Assembly: GCA_024648695.1 (NCBI GenBank)
Contig: JACAVV010000019.1
Location: 23,964 to 87,963 of the forward strand
Direction of reading: 5' to 3'
Source of the DNA: Nitrospina sp.
Lineage (GTDB): Bacteria > Nitrospinota > Nitrospinia > Nitrospinales > JACRGP01
DNA: 64,000 bases
Within the stretch, counting starts at the first letter, position 1; the number at the start of each line of letters is the position of its first letter. The notes beneath the pieces are model-generated. The model was not told where the DNA came from. It searched no databases and was given only the letters and a program-made list of their open reading frames with translations. Below, piece by piece: positions 26,645-36,217 of this stretch. The translations under genes and the position numbers were made by a program.

Positions 26645-27730
26645 ATGACCAAACGCGACTACTATGAAATTTTAAACGTCAACCGAAATGCCAGTGAATC
26701 CGAAATTAAAAAATCCTACCGCCAACTGGCTTTAAAATATCATCCCGATAAAAATCCTGGCGACCACGAAGCCGAGGAAAAATTCAAGGAAGCGTCTGAA
26801 GCCTATGAGGTCCTTAGAGACGCTGAGAAAAGGAAAGTTTACGATCAGTTTGGCCACGAAGGATTGAAGGGTCAGGGTTTTAGCGGGTTCCAGGGATTCG
26901 ATGATATCTTCTCGCAATTTGGGGATATTTTTGGCGATTTTTTTGGCGGCGGCGGACGTCAACGCACAGGTGCCGACTTGCGTTTGGACATTAAGCTAAC
27001 TTTTACCGAGGCGGCTTTTGGAACACAAAAGGAAGTCGATGTCAACAAACATGTGGAATGTGGTCACTGCCATGGAAGTGGCTGTAAACCGGGAACCTCC
27101 CCCATCACCTGTTCCACCTGTCGAGGAACCGGACAAGTGGTCCGCACCCAGGGATTTTTTAGCATGAGTAGTCCGTGTCCGCATTGTCATGGAGAAGGAC
27201 AAACCATTTCCGATCCCTGTAAAGACTGCCGGGGTCAGGGACGCGTAATCAATAAAAAGCAAATTTCAGTCAATATTCCACCAGGAGTTGATGACGGTTC
27301 CCGACTGCGTCTGCGTGGAGAGGGAGAAACCGGCCCGGGGAATGTACCTCCCGGTGATCTATATGTCTTCCTTCATGTAGAGGCCCACGACTTTTTTCAT
27401 CGTGACGGATACGATATCTACAGCCGAATGCCCATTTCGTTTTCGCAGGCGGCTTTAGGTGCAGAGGTGGAAGTTCCCATGCTGGACGGAAAAACGCAAA
27501 CCATCAACATTCCCCCTGGCACCCAATCCGGGGAGCCCTACAAAATCCGTGGTGCAGGAATCCCCAATGTCCGAGGACATGGCAGAGGTGATCAAATCAT
27601 CCAGTTGATTGTTGAAACGCCCAAAAAACTCAACAAACGCCAAAAAGAACTCTTCCATGACCTAGCCGATATCGATGGTAAACCAGTGAAGGAAATACTA
27701 AAAGGGTTCTTTCAAAAACTGGTACCATAA
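26645..27730 (+). CDS. dnaJ: Chaperone protein DnaJ (Hsp40)
   Basis: A 361-residue type I J-protein. The J domain has HPD at 33-35. A Gly/Phe-rich segment ([12 protein letters not shown]) follows, then four zinc-binding CxxCxGxG repeats ([32 protein letters not shown]) and the C-terminal substrate domains. I took the ATG preceded by AAGGA. An upstream in-frame TTG (26621) would add eight unlikely residues. Confidence 0.97.
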   Translation: MTKRDYYEILNVNRNASESEIKKSYRQLALKYHPDKNPGDHEAEEKFKEASEAYEVLRDAEKRKVYDQFGHEGLKGQGFSGFQGFDDIFSQFGDIFGDFFGGGGRQRTGADLRLDIKLTFTEAAFGTQKEVDVNKHVECGHCHGSGCKPGTSPITCSTCRGTGQVVRTQGFFSMSSPCPHCHGEGQTISDPCKDCRGQGRVINKKQISVNIPPGVDDGSRLRLRGEGETGPGNVPPGDLYVFLHVEAHDFFHRDGYDIYSRMPISFSQAALGAEVEVPMLDGKTQTINIPPGTQSGEPYKIRGAGIPNVRGHGRGDQIIQLIVETPKKLNKRQKELFHDLADIDGKPVKEILKGFFQKLVP

Positions 27731-27760
27731 CCCTAATTAAAGCTTAGAATCTGATTTTAT

Positions 27761-27795
27761 CGTATATTTTAAAAGGTAGCCTTTTAAAATATACG
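27761..27795. repeat. Perfect 16-base inverted repeat after dnaJ
   Basis: CGTATATTTTAAAAGG, loop TAG, then its exact reverse complement, 30 bases after the dnaJ stop. The stem is very long and AT-rich and is not followed by a T run. It may stabilise the 3' end of the chaperone transcript or stop transcription by an unusual route. Confidence 0.7.
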
Positions 27796-28170
27796 GATGA
27801 TTGAAGGAAGTGTCCGTAAAACGTCCTAAAAGCTTTGGATCGGCAAGCGGCGGTCGCTATTATAGGTTCCCAAGTGAGCAAAACCACTCTTCCTTTAGAT
27901 ATTACCCAAAATTGCGAAACTATATATTTGGATCTGGAAAGCAGTCAAGACTGTGGAAAGCTACAAAATCCTTCCTTCACAATTTCCCGGATAATCTTTG
28001 ATGCGAAACTTTGATAAGAATATGAGCCCCGCTATTAAACAAATGGGTATTCTGGAGAAGTCGAATCGTTTCCTCTCTCAATTTCCCCAAGGGGATTTGT
28101 GAATTTCAAATTAATTAAAAACCTAATTCGACTTGTTCTCTACCGTTATTATTCTTTTCCAATTTTATAG
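27796..28170. other. Non-coding stretch between dnaJ and the EEP-domain gene
   Basis: No convincing gene is seen. A 66-codon rightward frame from a TTG lacks a ribosome-binding site and resembles no known protein. No clear promoter was identified for the downstream gene. Confidence 0.5.
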
Positions 28171-29238
28171 ATGGATATATTAAAAGGTTTATTCAGTTTT
28201 TTTTCCTTCTTGATTATTTTTGCCACCGTCATGCCCCTGATACGGGAAACCCATTGGGGTATACGTGTATTTGATTTTCCCAGATTGCAAATAGCCATAT
28301 CAGGAATCTTTGTTTTTTTGGTTTATTTTGGACTTTTTAATAACACTGGCTTTGATCTGGCGCTATTGATTGCGGTGTTATCAGCCTCCATTTGGCAACT
28401 TTACATTATTCGTCCTTATACCTCACTGGCCTCTAATGAAGTAAAGGACACAGTTTCAAAAAGACCGGACAATTTAATCAGTTTGCTGGTCTCCAATGTC
28501 TATCAACCTAATAAAAATTATGAAGGGTTATTGAAGATCATCCGTGAAGTAAATCCGGATATCATTTTAACCCTTGAAACAAATCAATGGTGGGAACAAA
28601 AATTGGCATCACTTGAAAAGGACTATCCTTATAATCTGAAATGCCCACAGGATAACCTATATGGGATGCATTTATATTCCAGGCTCCCCATCAACAATCC
28701 ACAAATTCGCTATCTTGTTGAAGACGATATCCCATCAATGTTTGCAGAGGTCAAAATGCGAACAGGTCACAAGGTGGACTTGTATTGCTTACATCCGCCA
28801 CCACCCAGCCCTACGGAAAATGAGTTTTCCGGTGAACGGGATGCAGAACTTCTGGTAGTTGGAAAAGCGTCGAAAAAGAATAAAAATTCGGTAATCGTTA
28901 CAGGAGATTTAAATGATGTAGCATGGTCATCTACCACTAGATTATTTAAGAAAATAAGCGGCCTTTTAGATCCTCGAGTGGGTCGTGGAATGTTTAGTAC
29001 CTTTCACGCCAAATATTGGTTTCTTCGTTGGCCCCTTGATCATTTATTCCATTCTAATGATTTTACAGTGGCTTCAATGGGCACTCTTCCTTTTTTTGGG
29101 TCCGATCATTTTCCCATCCATATCACTTTGTGTCATGAGCCTAAAATGGAAACCGTTCAAGAACCCGAGAAACCAAACGAAGAGGATAAGAAAAGAGCAG
29201 AAAACATCATTCAGGAAGAAAACGCGCAACCTATTTGA
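28171..29238 (+). CDS. Membrane-anchored endonuclease/exonuclease/phosphatase-fold protein
   Basis: A 355-residue protein with two to three N-terminal transmembrane segments (about 5-22, 36-55 and 60-78), then an EEP (DNase I-like) domain. Active-site motifs are SNVYQPN, the metal-binding LETN, HPPPPSP, GDLNDVAWS, PLDHLFHS and SDHFP, matching the family's Asn/Glu/His/Asp set. The substrate (nucleic acid, phospholipid or inositol phosphate) cannot be told. The catalytic domain probably faces the periplasm. The C-terminus is a charged tail. Confidence 0.85.
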   Translation: MDILKGLFSFFSFLIIFATVMPLIRETHWGIRVFDFPRLQIAISGIFVFLVYFGLFNNTGFDLALLIAVLSASIWQLYIIRPYTSLASNEVKDTVSKRPDNLISLLVSNVYQPNKNYEGLLKIIREVNPDIILTLETNQWWEQKLASLEKDYPYNLKCPQDNLYGMHLYSRLPINNPQIRYLVEDDIPSMFAEVKMRTGHKVDLYCLHPPPPSPTENEFSGERDAELLVVGKASKKNKNSVIVTGDLNDVAWSSTTRLFKKISGLLDPRVGRGMFSTFHAKYWFLRWPLDHLFHSNDFTVASMGTLPFFGSDHFPIHITLCHEPKMETVQEPEKPNEEDKKRAENIIQEENAQPI

Positions 29239-29286
29239 ATTGAAAAATAAAAACAACAAACAGAATACAACGGTCAACCAAGATTA

Positions 29287-29322
29287 TTAAAACTACACCT
29301 TTTCGTAGGTTTCCAGTTTTAA
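29287..29322. terminator. Possible bidirectional terminator between convergent genes
   Basis: The inverted repeat TTAAAACT / AGTTTTAA has an inner ACC/GGT pair. It sits between the 3' ends of the EEP gene and gltD. The hairpin is AT-rich with no long T run, so the call is weak. Confidence 0.35.
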
Positions 29323-29350
29323 TTTGGCCGAAAACTTATTAGGAAAACTT

Positions 29351-30826
29351 TTAAGTCTTCAAAAACTGGCTGTGTGGGAGTAAGGTGCTTCCCATGAGAT
29401 ATTCGTCGACACTGCGAGCGGCTTCCCGGCCTTCCGCGATGGCCCATACCACTAAGGATTGACCTCGGGTCATATCACCGGCAGTGAAGATGCCTTCAAT
29501 GTCGGTGCTTTTGCATTCGTCACTCCAGACGTTGCCCCGTCCATCCAATTTGATACCTAATTGCTCAAGCATACCTTCGTGAATTGGGTGAACGAATCCC
29601 ATTGCTAGCAAAACCAAGTCGACATCAAGTTCGAAATCTGAACTGGGAACGGGTTCCATTTTAGGTCTGCCTGTTTTGGGATCTTTTTCACCAAACTGGA
29701 TTTTTTGGGCGTGAACCTTTTTGACGTGGCCATTTTCACCGGAAAACTTTTTAGTGGAAACACAAAAGTCGCGCACCTCTTTTTCAGCTTCTTCGTGTGA
29801 GGAAGAAACACGGTAAATCATGGGCCATTGCGGCCAGGGATTACTACTGGCCCGTCCTTTCGGAGGCTCTGGAAGTAATTCGAATTGATATACGTTTTTG
29901 GCGCCCTGGCGCAGAGACGTGCCCAGACAGTCCGATCCAGTGTCTCCTCCCCCGATGATCAACACGTTTTTGCCTTTGGCTGAAATCGCGACATCCTCCG
30001 GGATGGTATCTCCTTCATTGCGTTTGTTTTGTTGAGGGAGAAATTCCATGGCGAAATGGATTCCTTCCAAATCCCGACCCTCTACCGTTAGGTCCCTTGG
30101 CTTTTGGGATCCGCCACACAAAATCAAGGCATCGTATTCTTTACGCAAATCATCGATAGATACGTTTTGTCCCACATGGGCATTGGTCTTGAATTCTACG
30201 CCATCTCCTTCCATCACTTTCAAACGGCGTTTGACGACTTCCTTTTCCAGCTTGAAATGAGGAATGCCGTACATCAAGAGTCCGCCAATCCGGTCGTCTT
30301 TTTCGAACACGGTTACGGAATGCCCTACGCTGTTGAGTTGATCCGCCGCAGCCAATCCTGCCGGCCCCGATCCCACCACGGCAACTTTCTTTCCCGTACG
30401 CTTTTTGGGGGGATTGGGTTGAATCCAACCCATTTCAAAGCCTTTTTCTGACACCGCTTGCTCAATGTTCATGATTGTAACTGGGGGTTCGGTGATGCCG
30501 AGAACACAGGCCCCTTCACATGGAGCGGGACAAATACGCCCGGTGAATTCAGGAAAATTATTCGTTTTCAATAAAAGATCAAGAGCGTCTTTCCAGCGGT
30601 CGCGAAAAACCATATCATTCCATTCGGGAATGAGGTTTCCTAAAGGACAGCCCGATTCACTTTGGCAAAAGGGAACGCCGCAATCCATACACCGAGCGCC
30701 CTGCTGACGAAATTGCTCGTCAGTAAACGGTTGATACACTTCTTTCTGATCGTTCAATCGATCAGCAACCGGCCGCGGGCTAGGGGTTTCCCGGGGAAAT
30801 TCCATAAAACCTTTTATCGCACCCAT
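29351..30826 (-). CDS. gltD: Glutamate synthase small (beta) subunit
   Basis: A 491-residue FAD/NADPH subunit of glutamate synthase, feeding electrons to GltB. The N-terminal cysteine clusters CMDCGVPFCQSESGCPLGN and CPAPCEGACVLGI bind iron-sulfur centres. Two dinucleotide folds follow: VAVVGSGPAGLAAADQL for FAD and VLIIGGGDTGSDC for NADPH. Near the end, GIFTAGDMTRGQSLVVWAI closes the FAD site. It starts two bases after the gltB stop, with GAGGTGG upstream, so the pair is translationally linked. Confidence 0.96.
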   Translation of the reverse strand: MGAIKGFMEFPRETPSPRPVADRLNDQKEVYQPFTDEQFRQQGARCMDCGVPFCQSESGCPLGNLIPEWNDMVFRDRWKDALDLLLKTNNFPEFTGRICPAPCEGACVLGITEPPVTIMNIEQAVSEKGFEMGWIQPNPPKKRTGKKVAVVGSGPAGLAAADQLNSVGHSVTVFEKDDRIGGLLMYGIPHFKLEKEVVKRRLKVMEGDGVEFKTNAHVGQNVSIDDLRKEYDALILCGGSQKPRDLTVEGRDLEGIHFAMEFLPQQNKRNEGDTIPEDVAISAKGKNVLIIGGGDTGSDCLGTSLRQGAKNVYQFELLPEPPKGRASSNPWPQWPMIYRVSSSHEEAEKEVRDFCVSTKKFSGENGHVKKVHAQKIQFGEKDPKTGRPKMEPVPSSDFELDVDLVLLAMGFVHPIHEGMLEQLGIKLDGRGNVWSDECKSTDIEGIFTAGDMTRGQSLVVWAIAEGREAARSVDEYLMGSTLLPHSQFLKT

Positions 30827-30828
30827 AC

Positions 30829-33800
30829 TTATGCCACCTCTTCTAATTGAGCTTTATTATTTTCCAATTTAACCTGAGTTTCCTGACGTTTCTTTTCTTC
30901 CTGAACACGTCGATAATCTTTGGGGTAAACTTTCACAAATTGAGGAAGTGTGATTTCCCACTCATCAAGAACTCGACGAGCTACGGTACTGTGAGTATGA
31001 ATAAAATGCTCCTCAATGAGGGATTTGAGATGCTTAATGTCTTCCTCCTCCTCAACCGGAACCAGGTCCACCAACTGCTTATTGCAATGAACCGGGAATT
31101 TGTTTTTCGGGTCAAAAATATAAGCAATGCCTCCACTCATGCCTGCCGCAAAATTTCTGCCGGTACTTCCCAATACAATGACGGTTCCACCGGTCATATA
31201 TTCACACCCATGGTCCCCTATCCCTTCGACCACGGCTTCGACTCCACTGTTGCGGATACCGAACCGCTCGCCGACCTGGCCGCGTAAAAATACTTTTCCC
31301 GAGATGGCTCCGTACAACAGAACGTTTCCTGCGATCATGTTTTTCTCTGGGATAAAATCCGCGTCCTTGTGCGGAAAGGCCACAATTTTCCCACCGGACA
31401 AACCTTTGCCCAAATAGTCATTGGCGTCCCCTTCCAACTTGAAGGTAATACCAGGCGCCAAAAAGCCACCAAAGGTTTGACCCGCTGAACCTCTAAAATT
31501 GACGACAATAGTATCTGGCGGCAAACCGGTTTCACCGTGTTTCTTTGACACCTCATAACTCAACATGGCACCGGTCGCTCGATCCGTATTTTGAATTGGC
31601 AAATCCAGGCGAACTTGAACCTTCTGATCCAGGGCCTTTCTGCATTTTCGAATCAGAGTGCGGTCGAGAACATTGATAATATCGTTTCTTAAATCCTGGC
31701 TGGTCACGTGATGTCGAGCTACATGAACAGGAACTCCAGGGTTGTAAAATATTGAAGAAAAATTGAGTCCCAGTGACTTCCAATGTTCGATGGCATCGTC
31801 GGTTTCCAGCAAGTCGGTCCTGCCAATCAGGTCATCAAATTTCCGGAAACCCAGTTCAGCCATCCACTCCCGCACCTCCTCCGCCACAAAACGGAAAAAG
31901 TTGACCACACTATCAGCAGATCCCTTGAACTTTTTGCGAAGTTCCGGATCCTGGGTCGCTATTCCCACTGAGCAGGTGTTGAGATGACATTTACGCATCA
32001 TGATACAACCCAAAGTAACCAGAGGGATGGTGGAAAATCCAAACTCATCCGCACCCAGCAAAGCGCCAATTACTACATCCCGTCCGGTTTTCAATTGTCC
32101 ATCCACTTGAACACGAATCCTGCCGCGCAGATCGTTGAGCACCAGTACCTGCTGAGTCTCGGCAAGGCCCAGTTCCCAAGGCAATCCTGCATGTTTAATT
32201 GAAGTTTGCGGAGAAGCGCCGGTGCCCCCATCGTGTCCGCTGATCAACACACCATCCGCATGTGCTTTTGAAACACCGGCGGCGACCGTGCCTACACCGA
32301 TCTCAGACACCAGTTTCACACTCACACCAGCGGTCGGATTGGCATTATGCAAATCGAATATCAGTTGTTGCAAATCTTCAATGGAATAAATGTCGTGGTG
32401 TGGAGGTGGAGAAATCAAGCCCACACCTGGGGTCGAATGGCGCAGTTTGGCAATGTACTCAGACACCTTGTGCCCCGGCAGTTGACCGCCCTCACCCGGC
32501 TTCGCCCCTTGTGCTACCTTGATCTGCATTTCCCGCGCCTGGCTCAGGTAATAACTGTTCACTCCAAACCGGCCCGATGCCACCTGTTTGATAAAACTGT
32601 TACGGGAATCACCATTGGGATCGGGAATATACCGCACCTTATCTTCACCGCCTTCTCCTGTATTACTTTTACCGCCAAGCCGATTCATGGCTATCGCCAA
32701 GGTCTCATGCGCTTCCCGGGAAATGGAACCGATGGACATCGCTCCTGTGCAAAACCGCTTAGTAATCTCTTCCACCGGCTCAACTTCTTCCAAAGGAATA
32801 GGGTCTCCAGATTTTTTGATCTTGAACAACCCCCGAAACGTACACTGGCGTGTGGCCTGTTCATCACAAATTGAAGAAAACTTTTTAAAAAGTGAATAGT
32901 CGTTACTGTGCACCGCATGCTGAATCATAGCGATAGCATTTGGATTGATCATATGCTTTTCTTCACCGCGCCGCCAAAAGTATTGTCCGCCAGGGTCCAG
33001 ATCGGGACCGACCAAGCGTTCATCTACAAATGCTCTTCGGTGTCTGGCCATTACCTCTTTAGCCACTTCGTCCAGCCCGATTCCACTCACACGGGAGGGG
33101 GTACCGGTGAAATATTTTTCAATCAAATCTGAATTCAATCCGACCGCCTCAAAAATCTGAGCGCCACGGTAACTTTGAAGCGTCGAGATGCCCATTTTGG
33201 CGATAATTTTCAATAAACCTTTGCGGGTGGATTTTATATAATTCTCCTGACCTTTCGCATAATCAGTTTCCTTGACAAAAACCCCTTTGCTCACCATGTC
33301 CTCAATGGTTTGGTAGGCAAGGTAAGGATAAATTGCAGTGGCACCGTATCCTATCAGCAAGGCAAAATGCATCATTTCGCGAGCTTCCGCAGTTTCGATC
33401 ACAATTCCCACTTTGGTCCGGCTCAACTCACGCAGAAGGTGGTGATGCACCCCTGCAACACCCAGTAAGCTGGGAATTGGAGCCATATCCTTATTCGTTC
33501 CTTGGTCCGAAAGAACCAAAATCGTTGCGCCCTCCTTAATGGCTTTCGAAGCATCCAGACACAACTGGGAAAGAGCAGAAGACAACCCGGCCTCACCTTC
33601 GTCCACAGGAAACAATAAAGGTAAAGTCACTGTTTTTAATCCGGGCAGATCCAGGTTGCGGATTTTATCCATTTCCTCAGCATTCAGTACCGGATGCTTG
33701 ATTTTAAGCTTTCGGCAATGTTCCGGAGTCTCACCCAGCAAGTTCAGTTCCTTACCCAGGGTCATCTCAGTTGACATCACCAGTTCTTCTCGAATGGAAT

Positions 33801-35418
33801 CAATGGCCGGATTGGTCACCTGGGCAAACAGTTGTTTGAAGTAATTGAATAACAACTGCGGTTTTTCAGACCGGACGGCTAATGGAGCATCATTGCCCAT
33901 CGAGCCTGTGGCCTCCATCCCGGTATCCACCATAGGAGCCATAATGATTTTGATGTCTTCCGTGGAGTACCCAAAAGCCTTTTGGTGTTGAACCAGGTCC
34001 TCCACATGCATTTGAGTGGAATCTTTGCTGAGGGGCAGGTCCTCCAGATTGACCTGATTTTCCTGCACCCATTTGCCATAAGGTTTTTGAGTTGAAATTT
34101 GAGCCTTCAACTCACGATCCGAAATGATTCGACCTTCTCTCATATCGATCAAAAACATTTTTCCAGGTTGCAAACGGCCTTTGGAGGAAATGTTCGATTC
34201 CGGAATGGGAAGCACACCCACTTCCGAAGCCATAACGACCAGATTATCTTTCGTAACAATATATCGGGACGGACGGAGTCCATTGCGATCCAGAACCGCG
34301 CCAATGACATCTCCATCCGTAAAAGCAATCGATGCGGGTCCATCCCAGGGTTCCATCATTGAGGCATGGTATTCATAAAACCCTCTTTTATCATCATCCA
34401 TCGTCTCGTGACCCGTCCAGGGCTCCGGAATCATCATCATCATAGCGTGCGGAAGGGACCGGCCCGAAAGCACCAGCATTTCCAGAGCCTGATCGAAATC
34501 CGCAGAATCACTTCCCCCCGGAGCAATTACGGGCAGGACCTTTTTGATATCCGGAAACAGATCCGATTCGAACAAGGCCTGTCGAGCCCGCATCCAGTTC
34601 TGGTTTCCACGAATAGTATTGATTTCGCCATTATGGGCAATGAAGCGAAAGGGTTGCGCCCGATGCCAGGAAGGGAAAGTATTGGTGCTGTACCGTGAAT
34701 GACTGAGAGCAATGGCAGAGACCATATCCGAATCCTGGATATCGAGAAAATAAGTCTCTACCTGCGGGGCCATTAACTGGCCTTTATAAATAAAGGTTTT
34801 TGCGGATAAGCTGACGATATAAAACTCTTCATTAGTTTCATTCAGGCCTTCACCGCGGACCGCCCACGCGATTTGTTTTCTAAGGGAATATAAAATCCTC
34901 TCGAACTCAGCAAGGCCCTTAACTTCATGATTTGCCCCAATAAACACCTGCATAATCAAAGGTTCAACCCTTTTGGCGGTAACACCAATAGTGGAATTAT
35001 CCACAGGGACCTCACGCCAACCCAGGATACTCATTCCCGAATTTTTCACAACCTCCTCTACGATTTTCTTACAAATCTGAGCGCGCTTTTCGTTTCGAGG
35101 AAGAAAGACCAAACCCGTACCATATCTGCCTGGTGGTGGAAGCTGAATATCTATTTTCTTACACTGATTCTTGAAAAATTCGTGAGGAATCTGAATCAAA
35201 ATCCCTGCGCCATCACCTGTCATGGGATCACTGCCACAGGCACCCCGGTGTTCCAACTTTTTTAATATTTCCAGTCCTTGGGTAATGATATCGTAGGACT
35301 TTTCGCCTTTGATATGGGCAACGAAACCGACACCACAACTATCCTTTTCAAATTGTGGATCGTAAAGACCTTGTTTAGAGGGAAAACCAGATTTTCGCAT
35401 ATAATAATTTTCTCGCAT
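30829..35418 (-). CDS. gltB: Glutamate synthase large (alpha) subunit
   Basis: A roughly 1,529-residue ammonia-assimilating enzyme making glutamate from glutamine and 2-oxoglutarate. The N-terminal class II amidotransferase has its nucleophile cysteine in DSCGVGFVAH after a short propeptide (C28 from the chosen ATG). The central and FMN-binding synthase domains follow (GLISPPPHHDIYSIEDL, GHDGGTGASPQTSIKHAG). The 3Fe-4S cysteines lie in CIMMRKCHLNTCSVG. The C-terminal GXGXG-repeat domain is intact (GGTVIVLGSTGRNFAAGMSG). A TTG five codons earlier and an ATG six codons later are alternative starts. Confidence 0.96.
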   Translation of the reverse strand: MRENYYMRKSGFPSKQGLYDPQFEKDSCGVGFVAHIKGEKSYDIITQGLEILKKLEHRGACGSDPMTGDGAGILIQIPHEFFKNQCKKIDIQLPPPGRYGTGLVFLPRNEKRAQICKKIVEEVVKNSGMSILGWREVPVDNSTIGVTAKRVEPLIMQVFIGANHEVKGLAEFERILYSLRKQIAWAVRGEGLNETNEEFYIVSLSAKTFIYKGQLMAPQVETYFLDIQDSDMVSAIALSHSRYSTNTFPSWHRAQPFRFIAHNGEINTIRGNQNWMRARQALFESDLFPDIKKVLPVIAPGGSDSADFDQALEMLVLSGRSLPHAMMMMIPEPWTGHETMDDDKRGFYEYHASMMEPWDGPASIAFTDGDVIGAVLDRNGLRPSRYIVTKDNLVVMASEVGVLPIPESNISSKGRLQPGKMFLIDMREGRIISDRELKAQISTQKPYGKWVQENQVNLEDLPLSKDSTQMHVEDLVQHQKAFGYSTEDIKIIMAPMVDTGMEATGSMGNDAPLAVRSEKPQLLFNYFKQLFAQVTNPAIDSIREELVMSTEMTLGKELNLLGETPEHCRKLKIKHPVLNAEEMDKIRNLDLPGLKTVTLPLLFPVDEGEAGLSSALSQLCLDASKAIKEGATILVLSDQGTNKDMAPIPSLLGVAGVHHHLLRELSRTKVGIVIETAEAREMMHFALLIGYGATAIYPYLAYQTIEDMVSKGVFVKETDYAKGQENYIKSTRKGLLKIIAKMGISTLQSYRGAQIFEAVGLNSDLIEKYFTGTPSRVSGIGLDEVAKEVMARHRRAFVDERLVGPDLDPGGQYFWRRGEEKHMINPNAIAMIQHAVHSNDYSLFKKFSSICDEQATRQCTFRGLFKIKKSGDPIPLEEVEPVEEITKRFCTGAMSIGSISREAHETLAIAMNRLGGKSNTGEGGEDKVRYIPDPNGDSRNSFIKQVASGRFGVNSYYLSQAREMQIKVAQGAKPGEGGQLPGHKVSEYIAKLRHSTPGVGLISPPPHHDIYSIEDLQQLIFDLHNANPTAGVSVKLVSEIGVGTVAAGVSKAHADGVLISGHDGGTGASPQTSIKHAGLPWELGLAETQQVLVLNDLRGRIRVQVDGQLKTGRDVVIGALLGADEFGFSTIPLVTLGCIMMRKCHLNTCSVGIATQDPELRKKFKGSADSVVNFFRFVAEEVREWMAELGFRKFDDLIGRTDLLETDDAIEHWKSLGLNFSSIFYNPGVPVHVARHHVTSQDLRNDIINVLDRTLIRKCRKALDQKVQVRLDLPIQNTDRATGAMLSYEVSKKHGETGLPPDTIVVNFRGSAGQTFGGFLAPGITFKLEGDANDYLGKGLSGGKIVAFPHKDADFIPEKNMIAGNVLLYGAISGKVFLRGQVGERFGIRNSGVEAVVEGIGDHGCEYMTGGTVIVLGSTGRNFAAGMSGGIAYIFDPKNKFPVHCNKQLVDLVPVEEEEDIKHLKSLIEEHFIHTHSTVARRVLDEWEITLPQFVKVYPKDYRRVQEEKKRQETQVKLENNKAQLEEVA

Positions 35419-35445
35419 TGAGTTTATATTCAACTAAGATCGACC

Positions 35446-35474
35446 TTTCTATCCGGGAAAGCAATCCTTGTCAA
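35446..35474 (-). promoter_or_regulatory. Candidate sigma70 promoter for gltBD
   Basis: On the minus strand TTGACA, a 17-base spacer and TAGAAA, about 27 bases before the gltB ATG. The rest of the roughly 350-base gap to the next gene is AT-rich, with no gene seen. Confidence 0.5.
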
Positions 35475-35710
35475 TCAAAGATATTTGGACAAAATGATCC
35501 ATTAAGATATAAGCAAATTATATGCCTTAAAATAAATAATTGATTTTAAAGGAGTTAAACCAAATAATCTTATTTTAAGTAAATAAAGTACATATCTATA
35601 TATATATTAAATACATAAATTCGATAATTTTCAAGACAAAATTGTGTTCATCATTACAAATCAACAAAAGCGGCTGGACGCTAATTTGACGTTTTTAGAT
35701 AAAAAAATTC

Positions 35711-35719
35711 TGATATAAT
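35711..35719 (+). promoter_or_regulatory. Extended -10 promoter for the cNMP-binding gene
   Basis: TGATATAAT is an extended -10 (TGn plus a perfect TATAAT). No -35 sits at the proper distance. The predicted leader contains a small hairpin (AGGGCT-TACA-AGCCCT at 35725-35740) before the Shine-Dalgarno AAGGG. Confidence 0.5.
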
Positions 35720-35770
35720 ATATGAGGGCTTACAAGCCCTATTAGCGAGAACCATTTCTTAAGGGTCCTT

Positions 35771-36217
35771 ATGCACATTTTAAGTCAGGTACAATTGTTT
35801 GAAGGTATAGACGACGATGCACTTTCTTCTTTATACGCCCTGGCCATACCGCTAAAAGTTGAGCAAGGCCAATATGTTTTTAAAGAAGGCAGTTTGGGGC
35901 ATCAGTTTTACGTCATTCTAACCGGAAACATCCAGATTTCCATAATGAACAGGAGAACGAATCAATCTCCTGAGGAAATTATACTCACGACCCTGGGTTC
36001 CAATGAAATTTTTGGAGAATTTTCTATCTTTGACGAATCTCCAAGGTCTGCCTCGGCCATTGCCATTGAATCCACAAGCCTTCTGGAATTTCATAAAGCC
36101 GATTTGATGGATGCCTTTGAATCCAATATGCAACTTGAAATATTGATTATGAGGAATTTAGGAAAAATTCTATGTAGCCGATTGAGATCAACCGATGCCA
36201 TGTTAAAAGACTCATGA
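35771..36217 (+). CDS. Single cyclic-nucleotide-binding-domain protein
   Basis: A 148-residue protein consisting of one Crp-type cNMP-binding fold. The phosphate-binding cassette region is recognisable (FGEFSIFDESPRSASA), followed by a C-terminal helix. There is no DNA-binding domain, so it is not a classical Crp-family regulator. It may be a ligand-sensing or protein-interaction module. It stands alone, with non-coding DNA on both sides. Confidence 0.8.
   Translation: MHILSQVQLFEGIDDDALSSLYALAIPLKVEQGQYVFKEGSLGHQFYVILTGNIQISIMNRRTNQSPEEIILTTLGSNEIFGEFSIFDESPRSASAIAIESTSLLEFHKADLMDAFESNMQLEILIMRNLGKILCSRLRSTDAMLKDS

Noticed and set aside
27801..28001. A 66-codon frame after dnaJ
   Set aside because: TTG start, no Shine-Dalgarno, no similarity to known small proteins.
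35686..35719. TTGACG plus TATAAT as a standard promoter
   Set aside because: The spacer would be 22 bases, too long; the extended -10 alone is the better reading.
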